From Pirellulales bacterium (lineage in GTDB: Bacteria > Planctomycetota > Planctomycetia > Pirellulales > Thermoguttaceae), in NCBI GenBank assembly GCA_016931075.1, contig JAFGFF010000300.1, positions 1 through 64,000 on the forward strand: a stretch of DNA of 64,000 nt, given 5' to 3'. A program made the translations under genes and the position numbers. Positions 1-8,570 of the stretch are shown in pieces. The notes under the pieces are model-generated. The model saw nothing but the letters and a program-made list of their open reading frames with translations. It did not search any database and was not told the origin of the DNA. Each line of letters begins with the position of its first letter. The stretch's first letter is position 1.

Positions 1-567
1 GACCGCAGCCGGGCTGAGAAACCGGCCTCGGACCGTGGAGAGACAATTTGAACAGCGTGCCGGCAGGAACCCGCCGGGGGCCCAAGCAGAGTTACGTCCG
101 CCCGGGACCGCCCGGCGTACCTGTTTCCCGTCGGTTCAAAACGCGGCCGTGGGTACCCCACGTTAAACGGCCGGTTCGAGTCGTCTTGCCGTCGTTGCCC
201 CGCTTCGGCCGACACGCCTCAGTTTATTGTGGGCTGTTCGGTTTAGGAACAGCCCGATGGACTCCAATCGTTCGATTCACAGCACCTAAGAAAAGGCACC
301 ACCGACCCGAATCACGCCCCCATTTTACCCGCCCCCAGACTCTTGTCAAACGCCGCTTTGAGAGTAAAACTGGCGTTCAGCGCCAGGTCCGCGCGCGGCG
401 TGCCGCTGGCTTGTTCAGTCATATTTTCGAGCCCATGAACATACTTATTGATTCCGGCATAGTCAATGTTCGTGCTTCACCGCCGATGGGCGCTTCGCGG
501 CCTGATCGGCTCCCCCGGTTAGTGGAAAACGTTCATTGGCAATGCAGACCTCAATAACACGATTAAC
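1..567. other. Region without a recognised gene
   Basis: No convincing protein is encoded here. The plus-strand frame open from 48 to 557 gives an arginine- and proline-rich, low-complexity product with no domain or signal, as expected of chance open frames in GC-rich DNA. The only clear structure is the hairpin at 231-255. The stretch precedes the WD40 lipoprotein gene and may hold its promoter, but I see no well-formed -35/-10 pair. Confidence 0.5.
231..255. other. Perfect 9-bp hairpin
   Basis: GGGCTGTTC (231-239) pairs perfectly with GAACAGCCC (247-255) around a 7-base loop. No T-run follows on either strand, so it is not a standard intrinsic terminator. It could be the 3' end structure of a gene lying left of the window, or a protein-binding dyad. 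Confidence 0.45.
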
Positions 568-1563
568 ATGCAACGTTTCGTACTCCTCCTCGGGCTGACG
601 GCAGCCTCCGTCGGTTGTGATGGTTCCTCGCAATCAGCGAGTCCCCACCACTGCCAGAAGGCGTTCGTCGGTCACTCGGGCTATGTGTGCACAGTGGCAT
701 TCACGCCGAATGGAAAGCAACTGATTTCCGGCGGCGCGGACGGCAAGATTAAGTTCTGGTGCGTCGACTCTGGAGAATGCCAACGGACTCTCGACGGGCA
801 TGCGGAATGGGTTCATTCCGTGGCCATCAGCGCCGATGGCAAATTCCTCGCTTCCGGCGGACGAGACAACCTTGTCAAATTGTGGGATATTGCGACTGGC
901 AAGCTGTTGAAAACCTTTACCGGTCATTCCGGACTCGTCAAGTCCGTGGCGTACAGCCCTGACGGCCGGCTACTGGCTTCGTGCGGAGGAGACAAATCCA
1001 TCAGAATATGGGACATTGCCTCCGGCGAGGGGCTGAAGACCATCGACTCGGACAGCTTTTTCACCCTGTCGATGGTTGTCTTTACACCCGACAGCAAGCA
1101 AGTGCTCTTGGCGGGCGACTCGCTCCAGTTGTGGGATATCGAGACCGGGACATGCGTCTGCACGTTCGACGGCCATTCTGATTCCGTCGGCGAGGTGGCC
1201 ATTAGCCGAAATGGCCGATGGATCGCCTCTGTGGGCTCCTATACCGATCGCTCATTGCGGCTGTGGGACGCGAAATCGGGGGATTGCCTCTGGATGCGCG
1301 AATTCACTGAACAAGACGGTGAGCGGGCCGCCTGGACAGTGACCTTCGCCCCGCAAGACGACGTCCTCGTCAGCGGCCAGTTCGACGGTTCCATCAAGTA
1401 CTGGGACGTGAACACGGCTGAGTGCCTTTGCACCGTCGCCGCGCACACAGAAAGCGTGTCTTCTGTGGCTGTCGATCTCAAAGGGGGCTATCTTGCATCG
1501 GGAAGCTGGGACAAAACCATCAAATTGTGGAAACCTCCATCGGCCAAGACCACCGGGCAATAG
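568..1563 (+). CDS. WD40-repeat lipoprotein
   Basis: This 331-residue protein has a short hydrophobic N-terminus ending in a lipobox-like L-T-A-A-S-V-G-C (Cys17), so it is probably lipid-anchored after export. Seven WD40 repeats follow from about residue 33 to the end, with typical GH...W/D dipeptides such as KLWD, RIWD, QLWD, RLWD, KYWD and KLW, and 'SPDG'-like turns. Seven repeats make one complete beta-propeller, normally a protein-binding platform. No enzymatic domain is attached. Export of a WD40 domain is unusual in most bacteria but common in planctomycetes. No clear ribosome-binding site precedes the ATG, so the exact start is less certain than the identity. The partner is unknown. 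Confidence 0.9.
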   Translation: MQRFVLLLGLTAASVGCDGSSQSASPHHCQKAFVGHSGYVCTVAFTPNGKQLISGGADGKIKFWCVDSGECQRTLDGHAEWVHSVAISADGKFLASGGRDNLVKLWDIATGKLLKTFTGHSGLVKSVAYSPDGRLLASCGGDKSIRIWDIASGEGLKTIDSDSFFTLSMVVFTPDSKQVLLAGDSLQLWDIETGTCVCTFDGHSDSVGEVAISRNGRWIASVGSYTDRSLRLWDAKSGDCLWMREFTEQDGERAAWTVTFAPQDDVLVSGQFDGSIKYWDVNTAECLCTVAAHTESVSSVAVDLKGGYLASGSWDKTIKLWKPPSAKTTGQ

Positions 1564-1685
1564 GACGTACAGGAAGCTATCCTCATTGACGACATCCATG
1601 CACATGGATAAGCAAAAGGGGCTCTGGTTGAGCGTGAAAACGAACTCGTGTCCCTGATACAACACTACAAACAAGACATACAGCG

Positions 1686-2927
1686 ATGACATACGCCCGA
1701 AGTCTCACACACCTGGTTGCCCTGGTCCTGATTCTTGCCTCCACGCCGCTTTTAGCTGACACAAATGACATGGCGGCGCAGCGCAAGCTCTACGCCGCGC
1801 GGCATCGGCGGATCATTATGAATAATGATGGAAACGACACGCTGGGGACGTTGCCGAGCGAGAAGCATACACCAGAGGCATTTTTGGCGAGGAGGACGGC
1901 CGGGTTGGTGGGCTCGCAGGTGGATGCGATCTTCTATTGCGACGGGATTTTCGCGGTGTATACGCACCGGAGCGAGGAAACGGAGCGGCGGCGGGCGGCG
2001 TCCGGGGGGCGGGAGTATTGGGCGGGCGAGCTCATCGAGAAGGGCGGCAAGGACCCGTTGGAGATCATTACCGACTGGGGGCACGCGCACGGGATCGAGG
2101 TTTTTTGGTCGATGCGGATGAACGACACGCACGACAGCAGCCCGGCGTACGCCAAGATCATGCCGCGCTGGAAGAGGGAGCATCCCGATCTGATGATGGC
2201 GCCGAAGCCGACCCGATTTCCGTACGGCAGCAGCCGGTGGTCGTCGGTCGATTATGGCAAGGCAGAGGTCCGCGACAAGGTATTTCGGATCCTGCGCGAC
2301 GTGGCCACGCGCTACGACGTCGACGGCCTGGAGCTGGATTTCCTCCGCCACCCGATGTTTTTCAAGCCGCAACTGCTGGGCGAGCCGGTCACACAAGAGC
2401 ACTGCGACAGGATGACCTCGCTGTTGGCCCGGGTTCGGGCCATGGCCGACGAGGTGGGCCGGCGGCGCGGGCGGCCGGTGCTGATCGCGGTTCGCGTGCC
2501 CGACAGCGTGAGGTACTCGAAGGCCATCGGCCTGGACCTCGAGGCCTGGTTGAAACGGGACCTCGTCGATCTCCTGATCGGTGCGGGCCAGATCCATCTC
2601 GAACCGTGGAAAAACCTGGTCGCGCTGGGCCGGCGCCACGGCGTGCCGGTCTACGCCGGCCTGTCGCCCGCCCGACTGGAACCCCGCTCGGGCGACCGGG
2701 CACTCGACCTCCCGCTCTGGCGCGGCGAGGCCCTGCGCGCCTGGGACGCCGGCGTCGACGGCGTCTCCACCTTCAACGTCTTCGATCCCGCCAGCCCCGT
2801 CTTCCGCCAGATCGGCGACCCCTTCGTGCTGCGCCGCCTTCCCCGCCGCTATCAGTTCATCCCGGGCAAGAAGGGCTACCTGAACCGTCTCAAGGGCGGC
2901 GAGAAGTACGTGGTTCCTGATGAATAG
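1686..2927 (+). CDS. Secreted glycoside hydrolase-like protein (GHL10/DUF187 type)
   Basis: A 413-residue protein starting with a signal peptide (hydrophobic core about residues 8-22, ending ASTPLLADT). The body reads as a (beta/alpha)8 barrel of the GHL10 type: an early IIMNNDGND strand, VDAIFYCDG, HGIEVFWSMRMNDTHD and DVDGLELDFLRHP, where acidic residues at strand ends are candidate catalytic groups. Related proteins are putative carbohydrate-active enzymes, many without proven substrates. The setting, with fucosidase and GH43-like genes in the same window, fits polysaccharide use outside the cytoplasm. The ATG at 1686 has only a weak ribosome-binding site. I am confident of the fold class, not of the substrate. 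Confidence 0.85.
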   Translation: MTYARSLTHLVALVLILASTPLLADTNDMAAQRKLYAARHRRIIMNNDGNDTLGTLPSEKHTPEAFLARRTAGLVGSQVDAIFYCDGIFAVYTHRSEETERRRAASGGREYWAGELIEKGGKDPLEIITDWGHAHGIEVFWSMRMNDTHDSSPAYAKIMPRWKREHPDLMMAPKPTRFPYGSSRWSSVDYGKAEVRDKVFRILRDVATRYDVDGLELDFLRHPMFFKPQLLGEPVTQEHCDRMTSLLARVRAMADEVGRRRGRPVLIAVRVPDSVRYSKAIGLDLEAWLKRDLVDLLIGAGQIHLEPWKNLVALGRRHGVPVYAGLSPARLEPRSGDRALDLPLWRGEALRAWDAGVDGVSTFNVFDPASPVFRQIGDPFVLRRLPRRYQFIPGKKGYLNRLKGGEKYVVPDE

Positions 2928-3174
2928 CAATCGTACTTAGCAATGGCTGGCTCTGGGGATTCGCAATAGGTATCACTTAGAGTCGATTTCATCGACATGG
3001 ATCATGGTTATTCCGCTGTGTGCCGGGCAGAAACAGGCTATCGCACAAGAAATGGACTGCCAGGAGGACGACTTCTTTCCACGATTCGGGTATCATGGGG
3101 GCGATCGGCATTCTCAGACAGGGCTGGCCCCCGGGAACAGCCTTTCCTCGACGAAGGCGGGGAGGTGCCTCATC

Positions 3175-5064
3175 ATGAAACGGATCTTCTTCATTAGTGT
3201 CGCCGTGGCGGCCATCCTTCTTATGGCCCCGGCCAGGCTGACGGCGGCGATCGACATTCTTGTCGATGATCGTTACGACTCCAGCGGATTCTTTGCACCC
3301 GGTTCGGATGCGCGGAATACGTTGGAGGTTGCCATCAGCTTCTTCGAAGCCTTGCTCGATGACGATCTGACCGCGATCGAGTCGGATTCGACAAATCGGT
3401 TCGATATCCATTTACTCCAGCCCGACACGATCCAGTGGGTTACCATTGAAGACTTCGACGTTCCGGCTGACACACTGTTCCTCTTCGTCGGTGCTCTCGA
3501 TTTGCCTGGGACCACTCTCGGGGCGGCAGGCCCCGGCAGGTGGGATAGTCCTTCCGAAGACCAGGAATGGCTCGATAATGCCACCACGCGCGGCCAGGGA
3601 ACCGTGGCCGATACGACGGGCGACACGGCGATCGACTTCGCGCCGTGGGGTGGAATCATGACCATTGATTCGGGAACGATCTGGAACTACCGTGCCTCGG
3701 AAATGCCCGATCAAGGTGAGACCGACTTGTACACGGTCTTCCTGCATGAACTAGGGCATCTGTTGGGTATCGGACTCTCGGATTCGTGGAAGAACCTGCT
3801 TGAGGACGAGAGTTTTATCGGAACGCATTCCATGGCCGTACACGGCGGGCCTGTACCGCTACAGCCCGTCATAAAAAAGCACTGGGCCGGGGGAACCACC
3901 AGTCAAATCTACGGCGGTTCATTGTCGCAGGAAGTGAGTATGGCGCCGTCGGTCAATAAGGGAGACCGCAAGCTCTACACGGACCTGGACGTCGCGGGGC
4001 TCGATGACATCGGATGGGACACGAAACGGCCGGCGATCTGGGAGCCCGCCGGCGATGGAGCCTATGGCGATTTGGCCAACTGGAGCATTGGCGAGAAGCC
4101 GACCACGGATGACATCGTCTGTTTCGACGGAAATGGGGCTCATACTGTTTCGTTCTCAGCGGAGGAGAGCGTTTGCAGGGTATTCATCGAGAAGGCCGAT
4201 GTGACGCTCGATCTGGGAGGCAATCGTTTCACGGTCGATTTCCTGGAAGCGATGGATCCTGGCGCCACACTTACCATTCAGAATGGAACGCTGCAATTGC
4301 GCAGTTACGCGTCTCTGACGCACCATGAATCACTCCGTGTTGGAAATGGAGGCATGCTCCAATTGGACGGAGTGGTCAATAACACGGTGGTTCTAGGGGA
4401 AGGCGGAACCTTGACGGGAACGGGAACGATCAAAGGCAGCGTGACGGGTAGCGGTTGCGTGAGCCCTGGGGACAGCGTCGGAACGCTGAAAGTAGAAGGG
4501 GACTGTGCAAGCGATCGTATCTTCATTGAACTCGCGGGTACAACACAAGATGTAAACTACGACTTGTTGTCCGTTGACGGCTTGTGTTGGCTCGATAATG
4601 AATTGGAGATCGTGCTCCAAGACGGATTCGTTCCCTCCCTCGGCGACCAGTTCACGATCATCCAGTACGGCGACCGAAGTGGCGTTTTTAACACGCTGGC
4701 CGGGATCTCGCTACCCAACGGCCTGATTCTCATGCCGGACTATGGGCCCAACGCGGTCACTCTTTGGGCAACGACGATAGGCGACGTGACTTTCGATGGG
4801 CTGGTCGACATGGACGACGCGCGAGTGCTGGCCGAGCACTGGCTGCAAACCACCGCCGGTCCGTTCCTCCAAGGCGACCTGAACGGCGACGGCTTTGTCG
4901 ATGACCTGGACGCTTCGATCCTGGCCGCCAACTGGGGGACCGAACCGCTGCAGCCGGCCGTGCCCGAGCCGTCGGCGTTGTTGCTGGCGCTGGGGGCACT
5001 CGCGACATGGCGGTTCCGGCCGAGACGAGCCACGAATTCGGCCGCAAACTGCGACTTGGGATAA
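3175..5064 (+). CDS. Secreted zincin with beta-roll repeats, dockerin-like module and PEP-CTERM anchor
   Basis: Start chosen at ATG 3175 because GGAGGTG (3161-3167) lies 7 bases upstream and a signal peptide follows at once; the frame is open further upstream. The product is 629 residues. The zinc motif H191-E-L-G-H195-L-L-G lacks the His expected three residues after the Gly (Leu instead); a KKHW motif with His236 may supply the third ligand, as in leishmanolysin-like zincins, followed by an SMAPS Met-turn and GLDDIGWD. Residues about 350-500 contain glycine-rich autotransporter-type repeats. Near 540-595 come two Asp-rich dockerin-like loops (GDVTFDGLVD, GDLNGDGFVD). The C-terminus VPEPSALLLALG plus an arginine-rich tail is a PEP-CTERM sorting signal, which implies exosortase processing. 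The substrate is unknown. Confidence 0.88.
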   Translation: MKRIFFISVAVAAILLMAPARLTAAIDILVDDRYDSSGFFAPGSDARNTLEVAISFFEALLDDDLTAIESDSTNRFDIHLLQPDTIQWVTIEDFDVPADTLFLFVGALDLPGTTLGAAGPGRWDSPSEDQEWLDNATTRGQGTVADTTGDTAIDFAPWGGIMTIDSGTIWNYRASEMPDQGETDLYTVFLHELGHLLGIGLSDSWKNLLEDESFIGTHSMAVHGGPVPLQPVIKKHWAGGTTSQIYGGSLSQEVSMAPSVNKGDRKLYTDLDVAGLDDIGWDTKRPAIWEPAGDGAYGDLANWSIGEKPTTDDIVCFDGNGAHTVSFSAEESVCRVFIEKADVTLDLGGNRFTVDFLEAMDPGATLTIQNGTLQLRSYASLTHHESLRVGNGGMLQLDGVVNNTVVLGEGGTLTGTGTIKGSVTGSGCVSPGDSVGTLKVEGDCASDRIFIELAGTTQDVNYDLLSVDGLCWLDNELEIVLQDGFVPSLGDQFTIIQYGDRSGVFNTLAGISLPNGLILMPDYGPNAVTLWATTIGDVTFDGLVDMDDARVLAEHWLQTTAGPFLQGDLNGDGFVDDLDASILAANWGTEPLQPAVPEPSALLLALGALATWRFRPRRATNSAANCDLG

Positions 5065-5610
5065 TGGTGTTTGTGTGATTTTTTATTGAAGGCGGCATTG
5101 CCAATGGACGGTTTCCACGGCCTACGGGAAGCCGATCAGACCGCCGTCCATGGTCTATGTAACCTCGATTCATGTTTAAGTGCCGACACTGATGCGTTCG
5201 TTTTATCACCCGGCCGTTCTGGCAGCCCTTGACCTCCCGGTGGGAACGGAAGAAAGCGACAGGACGGATACTCGACACGACGCTTTGGGGCATGTCTGCG
5301 CCCGTTGGTTCGCGGCTTCGCGGCATGCTCCTAGCGGTCCTCCGCGCGGCAAATGCGACGTCATGGCCTCCTTGACGGCACCGGGCCACACATGTTAGTG
5401 TGCAACGTGTGGTGACGTCTTCAAAAAGGGACGTTCTGCCGGCCCACCTGTTCGCCTCCTGCCCGCGGTCCTGCCCATTTTGCCTTGAATTGGCCAGTGC
5501 GATTTTTTTATGGGCCTGTAGGCGACGCGTCAACGAGGGTTGACGCAAAACATCTTTAGAAATCGCCCTGGGCGAACGTTGAAGACCGACTCCGAGACGG
5601 AGGAGAAATT
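5065..5610. other. Intergenic region with hairpins
   Basis: No gene recognised. Short open frames here have no RBS or protein-like character. It contains an 8-bp dyad ATGGACGG/CCGTCCAT at 5104-5111 and 5144-5151, and a perfect hairpin at 5527-5546 just before the next gene. It separates the PEP-CTERM zincin gene from the transglutaminase-fold gene and probably carries the promoter of the latter. Confidence 0.5.
5527..5546 (+). promoter_or_regulatory. Perfect 8-bp hairpin in the leader of the transglutaminase-fold gene
   Basis: GCGTCAAC (5527-5534) pairs with GTTGACGC (5539-5546) around a GAGG tetraloop, 64 bases before the GTG start at 5611. It could be a dyad operator or an mRNA leader structure. 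It is not a terminator, because A-rich DNA rather than a T-run follows. Confidence 0.4.
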
Positions 5611-8268
5611 GTGATTCCGGTAAAGTCATTCGGTTGGTTGCTGTGCTTGACGATCACGCTTTGCCTGGCGAGCCGTGCCGCGTGGGCGTTGGACAAGACC
5701 CGAGCCCAAACGAATTCGGACCGGGGTCCCATCGGGACGCCGATTGGGCAGCCGATCGACCTCGAGGGCAACCCGAATCTGGAAGGCATTGCCTTTGATT
5801 GGCAGGGCGAAAGGCTCTATGTGCTCAATGACGTCGAGAACAACGACGACGGCAAGGCGAAGGCGGGCGACGAGATTCAGGTCTATGGATACAATCCAAC
5901 CGGGCCTGAGTTGAAGCTAGTCCAGTCGTTCCGTGTCCCGGTAGATCCAATCGCAGGCAAGCATCTCACCAGCGGCCGGGGGCTGGCCTTTGCCGAGCAG
6001 TCGGGCCGGCGGGTGCTCTACACGCTCGAGTCGCAGTCCAACGGCTCGAAGGACGCCGACGGAAAGGCCAACTTCACCTCCCGGCTCTGGCGGATCGATT
6101 GCACCGATCCGGACAAAGCGAGAGTCCAGACCGTCGATCTCAACCAAGACACTTTCGATCTCCGCGGCGCGCAGGTGTTCGACGTGGCGTGCGACCGGCG
6201 AGGTCGGATCTTCATTACCTTCGACGATTCAAAACGGCCCGCCAGCCTGACCGAACAACGGGCACGAGGCATCCTGCGGTTCCAGGCCCAAGGAGAGCCG
6301 AATAAAAAAATCCTGCCTGCCAACGGAAAAACGCCGGATCACCACAACCTGGGCATCACCGTCATCGAGGTGGACGGCCACGAGTACCTCGTCTGCTCGA
6401 TCGAGGAACTCACGAACAACCTGGACCAGGAGATCTACGCGGCCGAGCCCGAGGCCGGGCGAGGGCTGTTCAAGTTCCCCGCACCGCCTTTAATAAGCAA
6501 TCTCAACACCGAGCGGCGCCTGGCCTACGGGGCCGGGGTGCTTTGGGTCGCTCAACAGCGCGAGGGGCCCGACCGGGTTCAACGGGTCAACATCAAGGAT
6601 AATCCCTTCGCGCCGATCGTCGGTTACAAGCGTCCCCGGCGAATCCGAGTCACGATGACCAGCACGGCCGTTTGCCCCGAGGGCCAGAACCGCGGCGCGA
6701 TCGACCACAACTTCGGCCATCCGCTCTCGACCGACATCCTGCCGAGCCAGGGCGGCTTTTTTGACGAGGACGCGTTCCAAATGAAGGTCACCGTGCCGAA
6801 GGGCGCCCCGGCTCAGTCCGGCGAGAAGCGGCTTCTCACGCATATGCCGCTGAAGGATCCGTCTTCGCTGAGCCGGCTCACCAGCGCCCATTACCCGGCC
6901 GGCACGAAGAACCACGGCACGTACAAGACGGTCTATGAGGCGGCCTTCTGGACACGGGAATACCGCCACTGCGTCTATCCGCACCTGACCAGCAACTCGT
7001 TGGGCATCCTGAAGGACACCGATTTTCGCCTGGGTCATATGAAGAAGGGCGACCCGGCGATTCCCGACAGCCTGCCGCGATTCCACTGGACCCACCAGGA
7101 GCGGATTTTCGAGGACTTTATTGCCCGAGTGAAGGCCTACACGCGCGAGAAGCACGGCGTCGACGCCAACTTGAACGACACCTACTGGGCCGCCCGAAAT
7201 GTGTCGGAATACATCCGCGACAACTACAACTACCCCGCCCCGCCGGCCAGCGAAGGCGGGTCGGGCGATTCACGCGGCAATTTCGTGGACTACGACAATT
7301 TTCACGTCGCCAACGGGCCGGCCGTCTACAAGATGATCATGACCGATCCGCGATTCAAGATCGAGCTGCACAACCGGCGGTCCGGCTGCATGGCCGCGGG
7401 CGGCGTGTTCCTGGCCGTCATGCGGTACATGGGTTACCCCGCCCGATGGATCGGCACTTCGCTTCAAGAGGAGACGTCGCCCGACAAGCCGCACGCCAAC
7501 GGGATTTTTTACGACCTGAACGAAGACGGAATGTTCAACGGCGACGATACGATGGACATGGTTCACGGCCACTACACGAACGAGGTCTATCTCGGCCCGG
7601 ACTACGGCTGGCAGCGGTTCGACGCCACGCCCAAAAAGCCAGACGACCGCGACGGCGACGGCCTGGACTACGACGACTTCGGCTACATCCATTCCCGCGA
7701 CCGCCAGTACGAGTTGATGAAGCGAAAGATCACCTCGGGGCACGATCCGAAGGCCGTCGCGAGCAGCCTGGGCGTTGGGTACAACGAATATCTATTCAAC
7801 CACTCACGCCCTCGCACGCCCGACTGCGCCACGACATCCGTTTTCCACAAGGCCACGGGGGTGTACACCAGCGCCTGCAAGGGAGGGCAGTGCTACGATT
7901 TCCTTATGGACATCGAACTGCCCGGCCGGGTGCGCGGCCGACACGCCTACTGCTGGTTGCCTTGTTTGACATTCGACGTCACGGTCAATGACGGACGACC
8001 GGTGATCGGCGAGAACACGGTCACGTTCAAGCCTCGCGGTCCCTGGGCCCAATTCGAGCCTGGCGCCCGGGTGGGGATCGTCCTACGCAAGGTCGAGCGA
8101 GGCACGATCAAGAGCCGGGTGCTGAAGACCGACATCCCTTGGAACAAGGGATCCGAGAGCGTCTGGATCCCTCGGGCCACGCGCGGCAAGTCGATTCACC
8201 TCCAGGTCCGCAAGATCGGGCCCGAGGAGTTCATCGGCGGGGCCTCGCCCGAGTTCAGCCTTCCCTGA
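5611..8268 (+). CDS. Secreted transglutaminase-fold protein with N-terminal propeller-like domain
   Basis: An 885-residue protein with a GTG start supported by GGAGGAG at 5599-5605 (spacing 5). The signal peptide ends near residue 26 (SRAAWA). Residues about 35-320 resemble an esterase-like/phytase-like beta-propeller (NLEGIAFDWQGERLYVLND, then strand-rich segments). A transglutaminase core follows with a readable triad: Cys593 (SGCMAAGG, followed by GYPARWIGT), His654 (HYTNEVYLG) and Asp671 (GWQRFDATP). An Asp-rich insert (DLNEDGMFNGDDTMD) sits between Cys and His and may bind calcium. The C-terminal 100 residues form an all-beta domain. The fold could act as a protease, amidase or crosslinking enzyme; the reaction is not decided by sequence. 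Confidence 0.82.
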   Translation: MIPVKSFGWLLCLTITLCLASRAAWALDKTRAQTNSDRGPIGTPIGQPIDLEGNPNLEGIAFDWQGERLYVLNDVENNDDGKAKAGDEIQVYGYNPTGPELKLVQSFRVPVDPIAGKHLTSGRGLAFAEQSGRRVLYTLESQSNGSKDADGKANFTSRLWRIDCTDPDKARVQTVDLNQDTFDLRGAQVFDVACDRRGRIFITFDDSKRPASLTEQRARGILRFQAQGEPNKKILPANGKTPDHHNLGITVIEVDGHEYLVCSIEELTNNLDQEIYAAEPEAGRGLFKFPAPPLISNLNTERRLAYGAGVLWVAQQREGPDRVQRVNIKDNPFAPIVGYKRPRRIRVTMTSTAVCPEGQNRGAIDHNFGHPLSTDILPSQGGFFDEDAFQMKVTVPKGAPAQSGEKRLLTHMPLKDPSSLSRLTSAHYPAGTKNHGTYKTVYEAAFWTREYRHCVYPHLTSNSLGILKDTDFRLGHMKKGDPAIPDSLPRFHWTHQERIFEDFIARVKAYTREKHGVDANLNDTYWAARNVSEYIRDNYNYPAPPASEGGSGDSRGNFVDYDNFHVANGPAVYKMIMTDPRFKIELHNRRSGCMAAGGVFLAVMRYMGYPARWIGTSLQEETSPDKPHANGIFYDLNEDGMFNGDDTMDMVHGHYTNEVYLGPDYGWQRFDATPKKPDDRDGDGLDYDDFGYIHSRDRQYELMKRKITSGHDPKAVASSLGVGYNEYLFNHSRPRTPDCATTSVFHKATGVYTSACKGGQCYDFLMDIELPGRVRGRHAYCWLPCLTFDVTVNDGRPVIGENTVTFKPRGPWAQFEPGARVGIVLRKVERGTIKSRVLKTDIPWNKGSESVWIPRATRGKSIHLQVRKIGPEEFIGGASPEFSLP

Positions 8269-8318
8269 AACACGTTTAGAAACTGTTCACGGATCGGAGA
8301 AAGTTGCGGAGAACGGGG

Positions 8319-8465
8319 GAATGGACATGATTTACAGGATTAACAGGATGGCGCTTTGAACGGTCTTTCTTTCTGCCTCCTACTAGCATTAATTCGGCCC
8401 TGTTACTGCATAGCGACCGTTTTCGCAGACAACAATCCTGTTAATCCTGTAAATCATGTCCATTC
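8319..8465. repeat. Perfect 31-bp inverted repeat with 85-bp spacer
   Basis: Bases 8319-8349 and 8435-8465 are exact reverse complements over 31 positions. The arm contains an internal near-repeat (ACAGGATTAACAGGAT). The element fills the gap between two plus-strand genes. A short frame opening at 8356 inside the spacer has no convincing RBS. In RNA it would form a long stem; in DNA it could extrude as a cruciform. No transposase or target-site duplication is visible. It may be one copy of a dispersed palindromic repeat family. Confidence 0.85.
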
Positions 8466-8570
8466 TTCTCCCCAGAAAACGCGACTGTACGCTCTGGTGA
8501 TGCAAGGGAGTCGATTCCCTGTGAACGGTATCCAATATTATTACCCCCTTTTTCATCGAAAGAACGTCTC

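Noticed and set aside
172-184. GGTTCGAGTC resembling a tRNA T-loop
   Set aside because: No matching acceptor stem, anticodon arm or D-arm can be drawn around it.
48-557. 169-codon frame at the left edge
   Set aside because: Low-complexity Arg/Pro-rich product, no RBS, no homology recognised; likely chance in GC-rich DNA.
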